Assembly: GCA_036568605.1 (NCBI GenBank) | Contig: DATCSE010000372.1 | Location: 1-9,434, forward strand | DNA length: 9,434 nt | Origin: DATCSE01 sp036568605 | GTDB taxonomy: Bacteria > Pseudomonadota > Gammaproteobacteria > Burkholderiales > Burkholderiaceae_C | Direction: 5' to 3' | Shown here: one piece after another, positions 8,937-9,434 of the stretch | Layout: each line of letters begins with the position of its first letter | Position numbering within the stretch: position 1 is the first letter of the stretch | The notes under the pieces: generated by a model | Told to the model about the DNA's origin: nothing | Databases searched by the model: none | The model's input: the letters and a program-made list of their open reading frames with translations, nothing else | Program-made: the position numbers and the translations under genes

Positions 8937-9434
8937 GCTGCTTGCCTCGTCGTCGTTTCGCTCGTCGCCTCGCGGCCGCCATCGCGCGTCGCGCGCCAGG
9001 CATCGACCAGCGCCGTGAACCGCTGTGCCACCGCGTCGACCAGCGCGGCATCGTCGATTTCGCCTTTCAGCCACGCGAGGCTCGCCTCGGCCCACAGCGT
9101 GCGTCCGACCATGAAGCCCTTGACGATCGGATGCACCGCCTGCGCGAAGCCGCGCGCCAGCTCGGCCAGCGGCTGGTTCAGCCCGAGGATCACCGCGCCG
9201 CGGCAGTGCGGGTCGCGTTCGGCGATCAGCGCGCCTAGCGCTTGCCACGAGGCCGGCGCCATCGGCGCGAGCTTCCACCAATCGGGCTTCAGCCCCAGGT
9301 TGTAGAGACGCCGGACGGCGCGCAGCACCGCGGCGTCAGCCGTGCCCGAGGGTGTGCTGTCCCGCGGCGTGATCAGCTCGAGCAACAACTCGTGGCCGCT
9401 CGCACGCGTGGCCTCCCACAGCGCGAGCAGGCTC
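8933..9434 (-). CDS. iolC: C-terminal part of IolC-type bifunctional 5-dehydro-2-deoxygluconokinase / aldolase (partial)
   Basis: The frame is open from the right edge to TGA at 8935-8933; 166 residues are visible and the start lies outside the window. The segment matches the DUF2090 domain that follows the PfkB-type sugar kinase in bifunctional proteins of many proteobacteria: ELLLELITPR, RLYNLGLKPDWWKL, CRGAVILGLNQPL and PIVKGFMVGRTLW. In such proteins the kinase phosphorylates 2-deoxy-5-keto-D-gluconate, and this domain is annotated as the aldolase that splits the product into dihydroxyacetone phosphate and malonic semialdehyde. The kinase part is not seen, so the fusion is inferred; a separate DUF2090 protein remains possible. 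It ends in a short Thr/Arg-rich tail and overlaps iolD by four bases. Being upstream, it is the first operon gene seen here. Confidence 0.85.

Overview
The window is very GC-rich and densely coded. It reads as chromosomal DNA of a betaproteobacterium, most likely of the order Burkholderiales. The main evidence is the hemE–priA pair and the close match of HemE and PriA to that group from memory; no database search was possible. No insertion sequence, phage gene, tRNA, rRNA or CRISPR array was seen.

Left part (1–3763, + strand): the 3' end of an unrecognised gene, then hemE (uroporphyrinogen decarboxylase, haem synthesis) and priA (primosomal helicase, replication restart). hemE has no proper Shine-Dalgarno sequence but has an extended -10 element placed so that its mRNA could be leaderless. 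The 346-base gap between hemE and priA is less GC-rich than the genes around it. It holds a perfect DnaA box with two near-boxes beside it, an AT-rich stretch and three short dyads.

Middle (3764–5211): priA converges on a UPF0149 (YgfB/YecA-like) gene on the - strand. Upstream of that gene, on the opposite (+) strand, lies a stretch without a convincing gene that ends in a textbook rho-independent terminator (stem, GCAA loop, eight Ts). Between a possible promoter near 4607 and the terminator there is no ATG or GTG on the + strand, there are two further hairpins, and there are pyrimidine-rich single-stranded segments. This is the best candidate for something undescribed: a small regulatory RNA of roughly 160 nt. 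A PaaI-like hotdog thioesterase gene (- strand) follows.

Right part (5306–9434, - strand): a myo-inositol catabolic operon transcribed iolC (3' part only) – iolD – iolE – iolB. Two of its three junctions are ATGA stop/start overlaps. IolE dehydrates scyllo-inosose, IolD opens the ring of the resulting diketone, IolB isomerises 5-deoxyglucuronate to 2-deoxy-5-ketogluconate, and the visible part of the IolC protein carries the DUF2090 domain found in bifunctional kinase/aldolase versions. Four consecutive steps are thus encoded. The inositol dehydrogenase (IolG), IolA, the transporter, the regulator and the operon promoter are not in the window.
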